From Trichomonas vaginalis G3 (taxonomy: Eukaryota; Parabasalia; Trichomonadida; Trichomonadidae), in the NCBI RefSeq assembly GCF_026262505.1, contig NC_067205.1, positions 20,023,645-20,087,644 of the forward strand: 64,000 nucleotides of DNA. Direction: 5' to 3'. The notes beneath the pieces are model-generated. The model worked only from the letters and a program-made list of their open reading frames with translations, ran no database searches and was not told the origin of the DNA. Positions within the stretch are counted from its first letter, which is position 1; every line of letters starts with the position of its first letter. Position numbers and translations under genes: made by a program. Below are positions 41,101-49,395 of the stretch, piece after piece.

Positions 41101-41637
41101 ATTGAAGGTGATACTGATTCATCTTATTGGGCAATCGCTGGCGACCCAAATCTTCCTAACACTCAAGCATTTCAAGCAATTGTTACCGATAAACAATTTT
41201 ATGATAAAAACATTTTCAAATTCGCACCATTTGATTTCTTCTGTTTTGATGAGAAATTTAAACCTAAATTAAAGAATAAAGCTGAAGAAAAAGCACATGA
41301 GAAGAAGTTATTGGGTTTAGCAATTGAGAAACAAGGTGATAACATGGTTGCTTTATGCCCTAAGTGTTATACATCATTCAACGGTTCAATTGATGGAAGT
41401 GATTTTAAAAAGATTGCACAAAAAATGAAAGATGTTAGTTTACGACAAAATAAGCAATTAACACCTAAAAATTATTTGGATATAATAAATGATAAAGTTA
41501 TTTTCGATGGTCAGAATATTAATTTACAACTTAAAAACGGGTCAATGACTCGCTTAACAATCGGTAAGACTGCATTAACAGGAGCACACACTAAGGCTGT
41601 ATGTTGTGAAAATGGATGTTGTATGCCATTTATTTAA
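38170..41637 (+). CDS. Protein-primed DNA polymerase B with embedded HNH domain
   Basis: The 1,155-residue protein is intact. A zinc-binding segment CPYCKEEV...HCEKC lies near 131-160. The 3'-5' exonuclease motifs are FDFETLE (about 213), NSGKFDLNLI (about 327) and YCNKDVEIM (about 461). Polymerase motifs are VDFNSLYPSSF (A, about 697), FCKISLNGSYGYD (B, about 880) and EGDTDSSYW (C, about 980), all with expected catalytic residues. Between exonuclease and palm, residues 566-612 carry an HNH-type pattern: CKMCGKAF, LDRIDNEKPHTKENCQLMCC and YCNVVKSNK. No intein splice junctions are evident. The enzyme replicates the element from a protein primer; the HNH part may cut DNA. Confidence 0.92.
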   Translation: MNKNGTAKMNDNQIRAEGRRLFKRFYNIPDGVNPKTRRSYLNEAIDAYEGFNISSESERLARMLNVNIDFYYCDPQPEDVDINKVDFPLVESIMIDPEFETVNILLTQSPCGKLHADRITDVEALTGYKVCPYCKEEVYSIRDDPERKNQRRFLKHCEKCKENNGRLIQDVQLQKTQQPYAPHITKQKIYQWLLAHNLQKYYKPTRYYITFDFETLETKEELQLSECATLNAYLKPFMVSSTVKLNDKTYTRNFCLTSSDSFISDWIEFLFSTCSLVAKSNMSQYDELLKSQTAGTLSHTLNEKQKEAFKELLDEEFNKVNIIGFNSGKFDLNLILRDLNTAKWKIKSMLGSSSQFKQVIVKKTNAPYELRFIDIRNYIAGGTLDQFTQDFGNNKSRVKSFFPYQFITWENYEEELYKEEPFTKDSFYSALTQETISDSDYQIYLNDAKNFKNRLEYFIHYCNKDVEIMIDPIDKIIEETFVYKIDMLHNLSLSSNASMIRYALAYKDFNPNEKYPEEEIESSFELTKKYWKYKIESYKKQDEKAKRDTKSNVSMDDFQYYHDLILSSKCKMCGKAFTYVNKPTLDRIDNEKPHTKENCQLMCCYCNVVKSNKDEDVQRLRINLRNYALKNNLPMTLDSIEAYHILRNGITGGLSNVQHRVNIKGITHINKLSYSPETKTVSNEDTSNIMTHFVGVDFNSLYPSSFSSNPHDFIQYTDHKMYMPGRLNGVIICDTATKKAKALGIIKKKNTLFVAEVKGHIDEKYINDYINFLPIIRNLDIITDEKTIGSFMYNYMKSNNLPVDQKQRKLTQLASTYNQYQPFSSYYLWYLIDRFHFIIDDIQSILTFTKNTCFNEFANEFMNERQKAELEGNKGKSLFCKISLNGSYGYDAMNTQNYAKTKIMNAQKARVACMSNKFKNIREIGEDTYQVMLKDRFYRCDTCLQEAFFTLDNAKYWYLVFIYDFMYKCMDVNRFHFIEGDTDSSYWAIAGDPNLPNTQAFQAIVTDKQFYDKNIFKFAPFDFFCFDEKFKPKLKNKAEEKAHEKKLLGLAIEKQGDNMVALCPKCYTSFNGSIDGSDFKKIAQKMKDVSLRQNKQLTPKNYLDIINDKVIFDGQNINLQLKNGSMTRLTIGKTALTGAHTKAVCCENGCCMPFI

Positions 41638-41693
41638 TACAATTTAAAAACGTAGGGGTTGAGTCATGAATTTAAAATTTTATTTTTAATAAA

Positions 41694-42098
41694 ATGCCAC
41701 AGAAGAGACAAAAGGAACCGAATAGATTTATACCAAATGGTTTTAACTTTCAGATTCCAAATAATCAACAACCACCACCACAGCATCAACGGAGAAGAAC
41801 ATTCACCCCTGAAGAAAGAAATTTCAATAATTTGATGCGTCAACAAAATCAAGGTTTGAGATTTTATCCGGGCAGTAATGGTATACATATAAGGCATCCA
41901 AATTTAGATAGAAGTTATACCGCTGAGATTCATATTTTACCTAATAATACGATTAATTTTGCTGGATTTTATGATCATCATCAGGAAATCTGGACTCCAC
42001 CATTTGATACCGTTTTAGAAGGAGGAACCGTTAATGATGCGATTCAATATGTAAATAATGGTTTTGATACTATGATTCAAAGAGGTGGGCACCCTTAA
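41694..42098 (+). CDS. Small hypothetical protein of element 2
   Basis: The 134-residue protein has a Pro/Gln/Arg-rich basic N-terminus (residues 1-50, QQPPPQHQRRRTFTPEER) and a compact beta-rich C-terminal part (SYTAEIHILPNNTINFAGFY). It lies between polymerase and integrase, each separated by short T-rich intervals. The protein is not recognised. The final codons and stop (gggcacccttaa) happen to match the end sequence of the MITE at 20556-20696. Confidence 0.6.
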   Translation: MPQKRQKEPNRFIPNGFNFQIPNNQQPPPQHQRRRTFTPEERNFNNLMRQQNQGLRFYPGSNGIHIRHPNLDRSYTAEIHILPNNTINFAGFYDHHQEIWTPPFDTVLEGGTVNDAIQYVNNGFDTMIQRGGHP

Positions 42099-42122
42099 AA
42101 CATTTATTTTATTTTTATATAA

Positions 42123-43720
42123 ATGGATAACGCAGATTTAGAAAATTTAATTGATGATTTAGTACTTAATCAAAATTTTCTTAATTATTATGAATTAAAA
42201 TCATATCTCCAAAAACATAATAAAAATATAACGGGTGATGATATGGATTATTATTATTCGTATTATAAAAATGAAATTTTGAAATATCATGATAAAATAA
42301 TTTCTGAAATTAAAGACAAAATTAAAAATAATGAATATACAAAGGGAAAAACTAAATCACAACTTAAACAGTTGAAAGATTTCAAAAATAAAGTATTAAC
42401 AGAAGAAGATATTGATGAATTATATAAATTATATAAATTATATAATCCTGAGCCGCAAAAGCCAAAGGAACAAAAGCCAAAGAAGAAAAAGCCGAAAACA
42501 ACACCAAAAGAGAAAGTAGCAAATGTTCAACAGCTAAAGGTGCAAAACGCCCAGGTCCTTCAGACCATAAATGAAGCACAAGCTTTAATTTATGATTCAT
42601 TAGTTAAACCATATTCAGCCCGACTTTTAAATGAAGATCAACTTTTGGAATTCATCCTTCAACATAAACTCGAAGCGGGAAAGTATATCAAACCTTTATA
42701 TACAGCATATTTAAAACAAATGAATAGAATACATCCAGAATTAATGAGGGGAGGAATGAAATCCAAAACTTCATCATCCAAAATCAAAGCAGATAAAATT
42801 AAACCACTTGCAACACCAAAACCTCCAACAGTAGTACCTCCTCCTTCAGTTAATTCTTCATCATTCACTTTATTATATCCATTTCAATCACCAAAGAAAC
42901 AAAAAGATTTTAAAAAGGATTTCAAGATATTAAATAAACCAATTGACCCGAAAATTCAACCGTTAAAGGAAAAATTTAGTCGCCCTTCATTTGCACCATA
43001 TCCATATTCATACGAAATCGATCATTTAGAATATTCAAAAGGAAACGTTACTTATTTATTCGCCATTAACATTAACACTAGATATTTATATTGCATTCCA
43101 GTGAAAGGGAAAACAGAACAGGAAACAAGAAGAGCTATTCAATACTTACTAGATCATGAAAGAGTAGATAATATCAGGGGTGATGGTGATAAAGGATTTC
43201 AGGCAGCTATGATTCATTATTTCCCACAAATTAATTTTTACTTCTCATCCTCTCCATATACGTTTCATAATAAAATAGTTGATGCGGTAATGAGAACTCT
43301 TAGAGATGCGTTAGGGGTTAACGGTCGGATATACTGGGATGGAAATCATGACTCCATCATACAGCAGTTAGTATATTATTACAATAATACATGGCATAGA
43401 ACTATAAACATGAAACCAGTGGAAATGAAAAATGATATTTCAAAAGAATGGGAATATATTAGAAAGCAAATGGAAAGGTTAAATGATGTTAAACGTGAAC
43501 AAATTAATTCGGGGCTCATGAATTTTAAACAAGGGGATAAAGTTTTGATTCATCTCGATTATGGAAAAACTGATAAATCAATGACAAAAAGAGAGCAAGA
43601 TTTGACACAATAGCTGAATTTGTTAGATATATTAACGGCAATGCATTAGTTGAAGTTGACAATAAATTAATAGAAATTCCGATTTATTTTATTACTCCAT
43701 TATATTTAAATAATATTTAA
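42123..43720 (+). pseudogene. Retroviral-type (rve) integrase, C-terminus frameshifted
   Basis: The main frame (42123-43613) has a long charged N-terminal region with Lys/Pro repeats (KPKEQKPKKKKPKTTP), then the RNase H-fold core at about 290-430: YEIDHLEY (first Asp), NIRGDGDKGFQ (second Asp) and NKIVDAVMRTLRD, where the usual catalytic Glu position reads Asp. A C-terminal SH3-like segment begins FKQGDKVLIHLDYG. The frame stops at 43613, but coding continues in another frame (RFDTIAEFVRYINGNALVEV) to 43720. The change falls in an A run near 43,584, as if one A were lost. This integrase would insert the element and make the 6-bp duplication. Confidence 0.82.
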
Positions 43721-43739
43721 TTTTTTTATTTCGTAAGAA

Positions 43740-44042
43740 ATGAGTGACAACAAAGCAGCCAAGAGTCCTGATTCAATTAAGATTCAGAGTCCAGACGATG
43801 AATATAAAAAGAAACTAAACAGAATTAAATCAAAAATATGCTATTACAAAAAGAAGCTGCAATGCGGCGGGGCTGATGCCCATAAAACTAAAGTAATTGA
43901 AAACGATAAAGAGAGGAAAGAAATAATCGAAAAATTAGAAACTTACCGTTCAATCCTTAAACTGAGTGAAGCAAAAATAAAAGAATTTAATAGAATAAAT
44001 AAATTGATTGGAAGAGATGAATTTAATAAAGATGAATTTTAA
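43740..44042 (+). CDS. Small charged helical protein
   Basis: The 100-residue Lys/Glu-rich protein is likely to be a coiled coil for most of its length (YKKKLNRIKSKICYYKKKLQ, NDKERKEIIEKLETYRSILK). It follows the integrase with a 19-base T-rich interval typical of gene starts here. No domain is recognised. It is the last gene of the rightward block. Confidence 0.55.
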   Translation: MSDNKAAKSPDSIKIQSPDDEYKKKLNRIKSKICYYKKKLQCGGADAHKTKVIENDKERKEIIEKLETYRSILKLSEAKIKEFNRINKLIGRDEFNKDEF

Positions 44043-44084
44043 AACTCTATCCAAATTTAATTTTTATTCCTCTTCGACAACGTC

Positions 44085-44310
44085 TCTTCGAGACGAAGGT
44101 GTCACCACGTCACCATGTGTCACCAGGTTAATTAACTTCTCTTAAAATTACTGACAGCATGACATTTAGACAACAGGTACGAAAGGATGAAGGCATTTAT
44201 GAATTATTTTTGAAGAACTGATGGTGTCACTACGTCACCATGTGTCACCAGGTTAATTAACTTCTCTTAAAATTACTGACAGCATGACATTTTGACATCA
44301 CAGCAGGATT
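44085..44310. repeat. Two copies of the TGACA-rich block between convergent genes
   Basis: A unit of about 125 bp occurs twice: gtgtcaccacgtcaccatgt, ggttaattaacttctcttaa, then actgacagcatgacattt and a gacaac/gacatc end (44,098-44,176 and 44,223-44,305). It is the reverse complement of the block at 46722-46803 and resembles the blocks in element 1. It separates the rightward and leftward gene sets. Confidence 0.8.
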
Positions 44311-44337
44311 AATGCAAAAATAAATTCCAATCATACT

Positions 44338-45639
44338 TTATAAAGCTTCATTTACAGGTATTTCATCGTCAGTAAATGAATCCTCATTATCGTTTGGTTC
44401 AACCTGTTTATATAATCCTTTCATTTCTTCTTTCAAAACATAACACCATGTTTGTTTACCATCTATTCTTCTCTGTTTCCTATCACATTTATCCTTAATG
44501 CTCATTTGGAAATTCTTGTCTTTCATGTCTGATGGTTTGCAGCATAGAGCATTTTTACACGTCATACCTGCACACAATTCATCATAATGTGTATTTATCC
44601 ATTCATCTAAAGGATTTGTTGATAATTCTATTAAATCTTGTTTGGCTTCAGTCATCGGTATGATTCGTATATTAAATGATGAAAGGTCGTATTGCATAAA
44701 ATACGTCAGTAAATTATCATAAAATTCCTTTGTGCATGAATCCATTAAATTCTTGAAGTAATCAAATTGACCCTTGAATTTACCATTAACTCTTAAAACT
44801 ACGTATCTTCTGTCTCCAACTTCAATTTTGACAGGGTAAACGTTATTAGTTACCAAAATGAAGTTTGCAACATTCTGAGCAGTTCTTCTGGGTTGATTCT
44901 TTTCATTAATTCTAATCTCATTATCCGTAATAATTGATTTCAAAGCGTTGAAGTTTGCGAGTCTGTCTCCACCTACATTCTTGAGTTCATTAAGTACAAG
45001 AAACATTTTATTCTCAACTACTGAATTGAAATTACCCGTTAGCTCACTTATTTCGGTAATGTTTTTACATGAATAACCGGCGAGAAGTTCAGAAATAATG
45101 TCTGTAAATCTGTTTTTACCTGTTCCCTGAAGTCCTTTCAAAATAATTGCTGTTTCATTCTTGATTCCAGGATGTTGAATCATTGATGCAATCCAGCCGA
45201 GAAGGTATTTATACACTTCATCGTTATTATCACAAATGGCTTCTTTAATGAAATTTATAAACATTTCAATTTTTGAGTAATCAGGCTTTTCGAGAACGTT
45301 GTATTTATAACCTTGAAACGTTGAGAAAACATCTGGAGAATCAGATTTAAAGCAAACACCCTTAACGGTTAATGAAGACAATTGATTTAATAGTACTGCC
45401 CATGCTGTTATTGTTTTACCTTCTTCTTTAAATAATTTAATCATTTTAAGTGACTCTTTCATGTTTGATTGAAGAACGAATGATATTTGATTCATTTTGT
45501 CGTGGATATTATAGTCCTTTTGAATGAAATATTTATTTCCACAATCTACAAAACGGATTACACGTGATAAATCCTCAATTACTTCAGAACTGTTTTTATA
45601 CTGATGATTTTCAGCCTTGCGTCTAATATCTGTTATCAA
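44338..45639 (-). CDS. Superfamily 3 (D5-like) helicase
   Basis: This 433-residue frame has Walker A GLQGTGKN (about residue 160), a B-like segment MFLVLNEL, the C motif NFILVTNNVYPVK, and DRRYVVLRV followed by the family's C-terminal domain. It has no ATG at its 5' end; the frame begins with TTG overlapping the stop codon of the primase frame (…TTTTGATAAC). It was therefore probably once joined to the primase in a single primase-helicase, as is usual in Polintons and virophages, or is reached by a -1 shift. As a helicase it would unwind DNA ahead of the polymerase. A fragment of the same family is in element 1 at 8888-10120. Confidence 0.85.
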   Translation of the reverse strand: MITDIRRKAENHQYKNSSEVIEDLSRVIRFVDCGNKYFIQKDYNIHDKMNQISFVLQSNMKESLKMIKLFKEEGKTITAWAVLLNQLSSLTVKGVCFKSDSPDVFSTFQGYKYNVLEKPDYSKIEMFINFIKEAICDNNDEVYKYLLGWIASMIQHPGIKNETAIILKGLQGTGKNRFTDIISELLAGYSCKNITEISELTGNFNSVVENKMFLVLNELKNVGGDRLANFNALKSIITDNEIRINEKNQPRRTAQNVANFILVTNNVYPVKIEVGDRRYVVLRVNGKFKGQFDYFKNLMDSCTKEFYDNLLTYFMQYDLSSFNIRIIPMTEAKQDLIELSTNPLDEWINTHYDELCAGMTCKNALCCKPSDMKDKNFQMSIKDKCDRKQRRIDGKQTWCYVLKEEMKGLYKQVEPNDNEDSFTDDEIPVNEAL

Positions 45640-46649
45640 AACGAGTCATCAAGTTTTATATCAAATGTTATTTTTGGCTTACGTAATAAAGGTAAAACGT
45701 ATTCATCATAATATTCTTTTTGGTATAGTTTTAGAATCTTCACCAAAACAAATGGAGAAGTCATTAAATGTGCATATCTACTACGTGCTTTTTCAAAATT
45801 ACTTTTTGCATTTTCAGTTAAATTGCAGAAGTTATAAACGTTACCGTATGCTTCATTAATTAAATGATTAGGTAACGAATTAATTGCTTGAAACAGTGTG
45901 AATAATGTAACTTCTTTTTCTAAATTCATGTTTCCACCGTCATTATGTACTTCAAAATCACTGATGCCATCAACTATGCTCTGGGCAAGTTTATCGTCAA
46001 TGTTTACATCTTTGTTTTCATTCATGATAGTCTTTATTTCTTCGTTCTTCTGTTCAACTCTTACCTTAATATTCAAATCATTTAATATATCGTTTACGGT
46101 TCTAGTTAATGTTGAATCATAACTTCCACGAATGAATGAGTATGTATTGATTGGTTCTGTTGCATTCTTGCGAACTCTTGAATCAGCCATAACTACTAAA
46201 GAACGCTTTGAATCATCCATAGAAGTCATTATGTCAATATCATAATCATTGCAAGAATAGCATTTAATCATTCTGTTCGAAACTGAATAGAAGAAATTAG
46301 TGTTGCAATAAATGTGAAGACCTCCTGAAGCAGTTTTAACGATAACATCTTTATCCGAAAGTTTTGATAAAATGTCTTTTCTAACCGTTTCTTTAAGTTC
46401 ATCATTGTATGATTTATTGATATCAACATCTATAATCGTTAAATTTGAAATTTTATTTACTAATAAAGCCATACCAGTTTTCCTTCCTCTTCCTCCATCG
46501 TGTTTGAGGTAGTTATGTAAATCAATCTTGTTTTCACCAATTCTTTCGTTGAGGGTTTTAGTTTCTGCCACAACTAATTCCTCAGCTAATGAATCAATAA
46601 CTTTTTCATCAGAAACGATATAGTTGCTGTTGTTGTTTGTTGCTGTCAT
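45636..46649 (-). CDS. Primase-polymerase (AEP-type) domain protein
   Basis: The 337-residue frame shows a prim-pol core: a KTGMALLVNKISNLTIIDVD segment with the metal-binding D-x-D, then VIVKTASGGLHIYC with the SGGxH motif, and a Zn-like CYSCNDYD. The C-terminal 120 residues form a helical linker leading to the helicase. Its stop codon TGA overlaps the first codon of the helicase frame by one base position, a -1 relation. The protein would prime DNA synthesis. The start at 46649 follows an A/T-rich spacer. Confidence 0.8.
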   Translation of the reverse strand: MTATNNNSNYIVSDEKVIDSLAEELVVAETKTLNERIGENKIDLHNYLKHDGGRGRKTGMALLVNKISNLTIIDVDINKSYNDELKETVRKDILSKLSDKDVIVKTASGGLHIYCNTNFFYSVSNRMIKCYSCNDYDIDIMTSMDDSKRSLVVMADSRVRKNATEPINTYSFIRGSYDSTLTRTVNDILNDLNIKVRVEQKNEEIKTIMNENKDVNIDDKLAQSIVDGISDFEVHNDGGNMNLEKEVTLFTLFQAINSLPNHLINEAYGNVYNFCNLTENAKSNFEKARSRYAHLMTSPFVLVKILKLYQKEYYDEYVLPLLRKPKITFDIKLDDSF

Positions 46650-46922
46650 TTATATAGGAATAAAAAAATAAAAATAATTTTAAAACTAACTTTATTTTTG
46701 GACTGCATCAAATTTCCGGGAATGTTGTCAAAATGTCATGTTGTCAGTAATTTTAAGAGAAGTTAATTAACCCGGTGACACATGGTGACGTGGTGACACC
46801 TTCAGTTATTCAAAAATAATTAATTATTGAATAACCTAAAAACCATTAACGATAAAATATATTTCTGCAGTTCATCCATTACTTCATTACCTAATTAATT
46901 ACAGACATAAAATATATTTAGT
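46650..46922. repeat. Spacer with conserved TGTTGTCAAAATG block and gtgacacat microrepeats
   Basis: At 46722-46746 the block TGTTGTCAAAATGTCATG plus TTGTCA is identical to that at 16927-16950 in element 1. It is followed by aagagaagttaatta and then by ggtgacacatggtgacgtgg microrepeats to 46,803, where element 1 has gaccgagg repeats. The remaining 120 bases are AT-rich, including two short tataaaatatattt words. Confidence 0.75.
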
Positions 46923-47210
46923 TCATAAAATTTTTTTGATTAATTTTGGCTTATTTTTATCCTTCCAGTAATCCTTTTCGAGTTCCGATAAATGTGTAGG
47001 GTTCGATTCTCTCAAATTTCTAGAAGGAATTTTATCATCCACACCTCCTTCATAAATGACAGTGTATTCATCTTTAACCTGATGAACTATATTTTCATCA
47101 TAAAATCTCTTAATTTCTGTTCTATCATTAAATCCCGCATTCTTTGCAGCTTCATAGAATTTTTTAAATGACCTCCACGGTGATGATTCGAATACTTCTT
47201 TTAAACTCAT
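46923..47210 (-). CDS. Small protein resembling an integrase N-terminal domain
   Basis: The 95-residue protein starts MSLKEVFESSPWRSFKKFYE and continues AAKNAGFNDRTEIKRFYDEN IVHQ. This resembles the short helical segment at the start of many Polinton and retroviral-type integrases (Y-E-x-A-K-x-x-G...R-x-E-I-x-x-F). It stands alone, 3 kb from the main integrase gene. It may be a detached N-terminal domain or a remnant of another integrase. The resemblance is by eye only. Confidence 0.5.
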   Translation of the reverse strand: MSLKEVFESSPWRSFKKFYEAAKNAGFNDRTEIKRFYDENIVHQVKDEYTVIYEGGVDDKIPSRNLRESNPTHLSELEKDYWKDKNKPKLIKKIL

Positions 47211-47229
47211 TTATGTAAAAATAAAGATT

Positions 47230-49371
47230 TTATTCAAGACGGTACCATGCAAATACAGTCATAAATGGTGGCATATAATCTTCACCCGAGCCTGTTGGAT
47301 TTGTTGTAAAAGTGTGTGAATGATTTCCTCCTGGTTCAGTTGGTCGAAAAGTCTTTTTTGTTGAATTGTTATAAGCTGGAGATAAAACATCATGACCGGT
47401 TTCATAGTCTGAGTTGTATAATGGGTGGTCTCTTAATGAGTGTGTATGGTCGCCAGAAAAGTTTGTAGTTCCTGTATGCTTATGCGGTGGAAGGTTTGCT
47501 TCTAAAATTTTCTTTGAACCACCTGTTTGCTTTGAAGAGTTAGCACAGTATAAGAATTTATCTACAATCTGCTGCCATGTACCGAAACCGAATACATCAG
47601 CTGGATTTGTTGAATTCATTGATGTATATATTGAACCAATGGGGTAAATCATCTCAAGAATTGTATTTAATCCATTATGAATATTGAATTTATTATATAA
47701 TATTGAAACTGGGTGAGTATTTAAAACTGGTCTTGTTATCAATATTAACGTATTATTTTTGAAAATAGCTTTTCGTACATCTTGAAATTTTGTGATTTCA
47801 GACCAATTTCTTCCATCACTACTGATATTTACCAAATCACCACATCCTAAAGCAATAAAATGACCATCAATATAAAATAAATTTGTAAATCTATAATTTC
47901 GAGTAAGTTTTGGAGTGAATGAATAAACCAATTCCCAACTTGGTGTTTTCTCTGGATCCTCTGAAAAATCCTGTGATAAATAAATATGTCTGTTATAACT
48001 TACAGGATATGAATAGACCATTCCACCTGAAACGAGAACACAAACATTTGATCCATAACATAAAGCTTCAATGTCTCCATCAGCTTGAAAAATTTGTTCA
48101 AATTGACCTTGTGGTATTGAAGATGATCTATAAATTTTATCATTTTGTAGGATAAAATACATGTTGTTAATGTAATACCACTTACTTGTATAATCAATTT
48201 CCAAATCTGATGACATCATACTAAACATATAATAATTTATCCCATCCTCACTAATGAAAATTTGATTGACTTCATAAATTAGTACCCATTTATTATTAAC
48301 ACATCTAATAGGATTATTTGGATATTTAAATTTAGCATCTTGATTTAAATTACATTTGAACCACTGGATACAATCGAATGAATAACAAGGGCAAAAATCA
48401 TCTCCAACCGTTATCATTCCCATAAATTTACCGTTATTATATTCAACATATAAAATTCTTGGCTTTCGTGTATCAGGATTCAAAACAGATGGAGTAAATG
48501 ATTCATAGTTTTTAAAATCATTTGTTTTAAAATAATAAAACACTCCAGCTGTATAAAATAAATACGTGGTCACTCCATCATAACATATCCATTCAAAAGA
48601 ATCTATATCAAAGGTTTTATCCGATGATTTCATAAAATTTAAAAATGGTGGAGTAAAATAGACCTCTGATTGTTTTATTTCTTCATTAACAAATGATATA
48701 TCAGCTTTCTTTGCTAACTCAGTATTAATGAATGAAATAACTTTTTCCTTATCTGCTTTCTTCTCTAACTCATTGTTAACATAAGTTTTATCTGCTTTCT
48801 TCTCTAACTCATCGTTAACATAAGTTTTATCTGCTTTAAGGTCTAAACATCCTGAAACCCATTCTGTATCAGCTTTAACTTTAAAAGTCTCCAATGTCCA
48901 TTCATGATACCATTCAACCTTTTCTTTAATTTCATTATCTTTTCCATCAACATAAACCAAATTTGCTTTCTTCATTAACTCACTATCCACATATTCCTTA
49001 TCTACCTTCTTCATTATGTCATTTAGGAAACCTTCTATGAATTCCTCATTTAAATTAAATCTTCCAATCTTCAAAACTTTAGGAAATGCATTTAATGCGC
49101 AATATCTCTGTTCTTCTGGTGGAATTGATGTTATATCATCCGTTATTCCTTTAATTTTTGAATTCATAAATAAAATTTCTTTTATATTTGATATCATTGC
49201 ACCACCTTTGCAAACGAATTCGAAATGGCCATTTTTCAATACTATCTCCAAATCTCCATATTTCAACCTTTGCGTTTGTTCTGCCGTCTTTGAATTATAT
49301 GCATATGTGGCGTATGTAATGGTCTGAAGGACCTGGGCGCTTTGCGCCTTAAGTTGCTGTTGTTTAATCAT
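47230..49371 (-). CDS. Fibre protein with coiled-coil shaft and phage tail-collar-like tip
   Basis: The 713-residue protein has an N-terminal head (1-170) and a trimeric-type shaft repeat, KADKTYVNDELEKKADKTYV, at about 174-225. A 300-residue middle follows with repeated S-x-D-G-x-x-W/Y units (ISEDGINYYMF, ISSDGRNWSEI), suggesting a beta-propeller. The C-terminus (about 575-713) starts YPIGSIYTSMNSTNPADVFG and has GFGTWQQI, LPPHKHTG, GDHTHS, GNHSHTF and PPFMTVFAWYRLE. That tail-collar/fibre-tip pattern, with GTW and HxH motifs, is familiar from phage and large-virus fibres. It is probably the receptor-binding spike of the virion. Confidence 0.8.
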   Translation of the reverse strand: MIKQQQLKAQSAQVLQTITYATYAYNSKTAEQTQRLKYGDLEIVLKNGHFEFVCKGGAMISNIKEILFMNSKIKGITDDITSIPPEEQRYCALNAFPKVLKIGRFNLNEEFIEGFLNDIMKKVDKEYVDSELMKKANLVYVDGKDNEIKEKVEWYHEWTLETFKVKADTEWVSGCLDLKADKTYVNDELEKKADKTYVNNELEKKADKEKVISFINTELAKKADISFVNEEIKQSEVYFTPPFLNFMKSSDKTFDIDSFEWICYDGVTTYLFYTAGVFYYFKTNDFKNYESFTPSVLNPDTRKPRILYVEYNNGKFMGMITVGDDFCPCYSFDCIQWFKCNLNQDAKFKYPNNPIRCVNNKWVLIYEVNQIFISEDGINYYMFSMMSSDLEIDYTSKWYYINNMYFILQNDKIYRSSSIPQGQFEQIFQADGDIEALCYGSNVCVLVSGGMVYSYPVSYNRHIYLSQDFSEDPEKTPSWELVYSFTPKLTRNYRFTNLFYIDGHFIALGCGDLVNISSDGRNWSEITKFQDVRKAIFKNNTLILITRPVLNTHPVSILYNKFNIHNGLNTILEMIYPIGSIYTSMNSTNPADVFGFGTWQQIVDKFLYCANSSKQTGGSKKILEANLPPHKHTGTTNFSGDHTHSLRDHPLYNSDYETGHDVLSPAYNNSTKKTFRPTEPGGNHSHTFTTNPTGSGEDYMPPFMTVFAWYRLE

Positions 49372-49395
49372 TTATTACGATTTAAAAATAAATAT

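Noticed and set aside
38170-41637. Intein in the polymerase around the HNH motif
   Set aside because: I see no N-terminal Cys/Ser splice block or C-terminal HN-(C/S/T) block around the HNH region, and it lies outside the usual active-site insertion points.
42087-42098. Match to the end of the TTAA MITE (gggcacccttaa)
   Set aside because: Only one end is present, it is within a coding frame and no partner end is nearby; chance or an old remnant cannot be separated.
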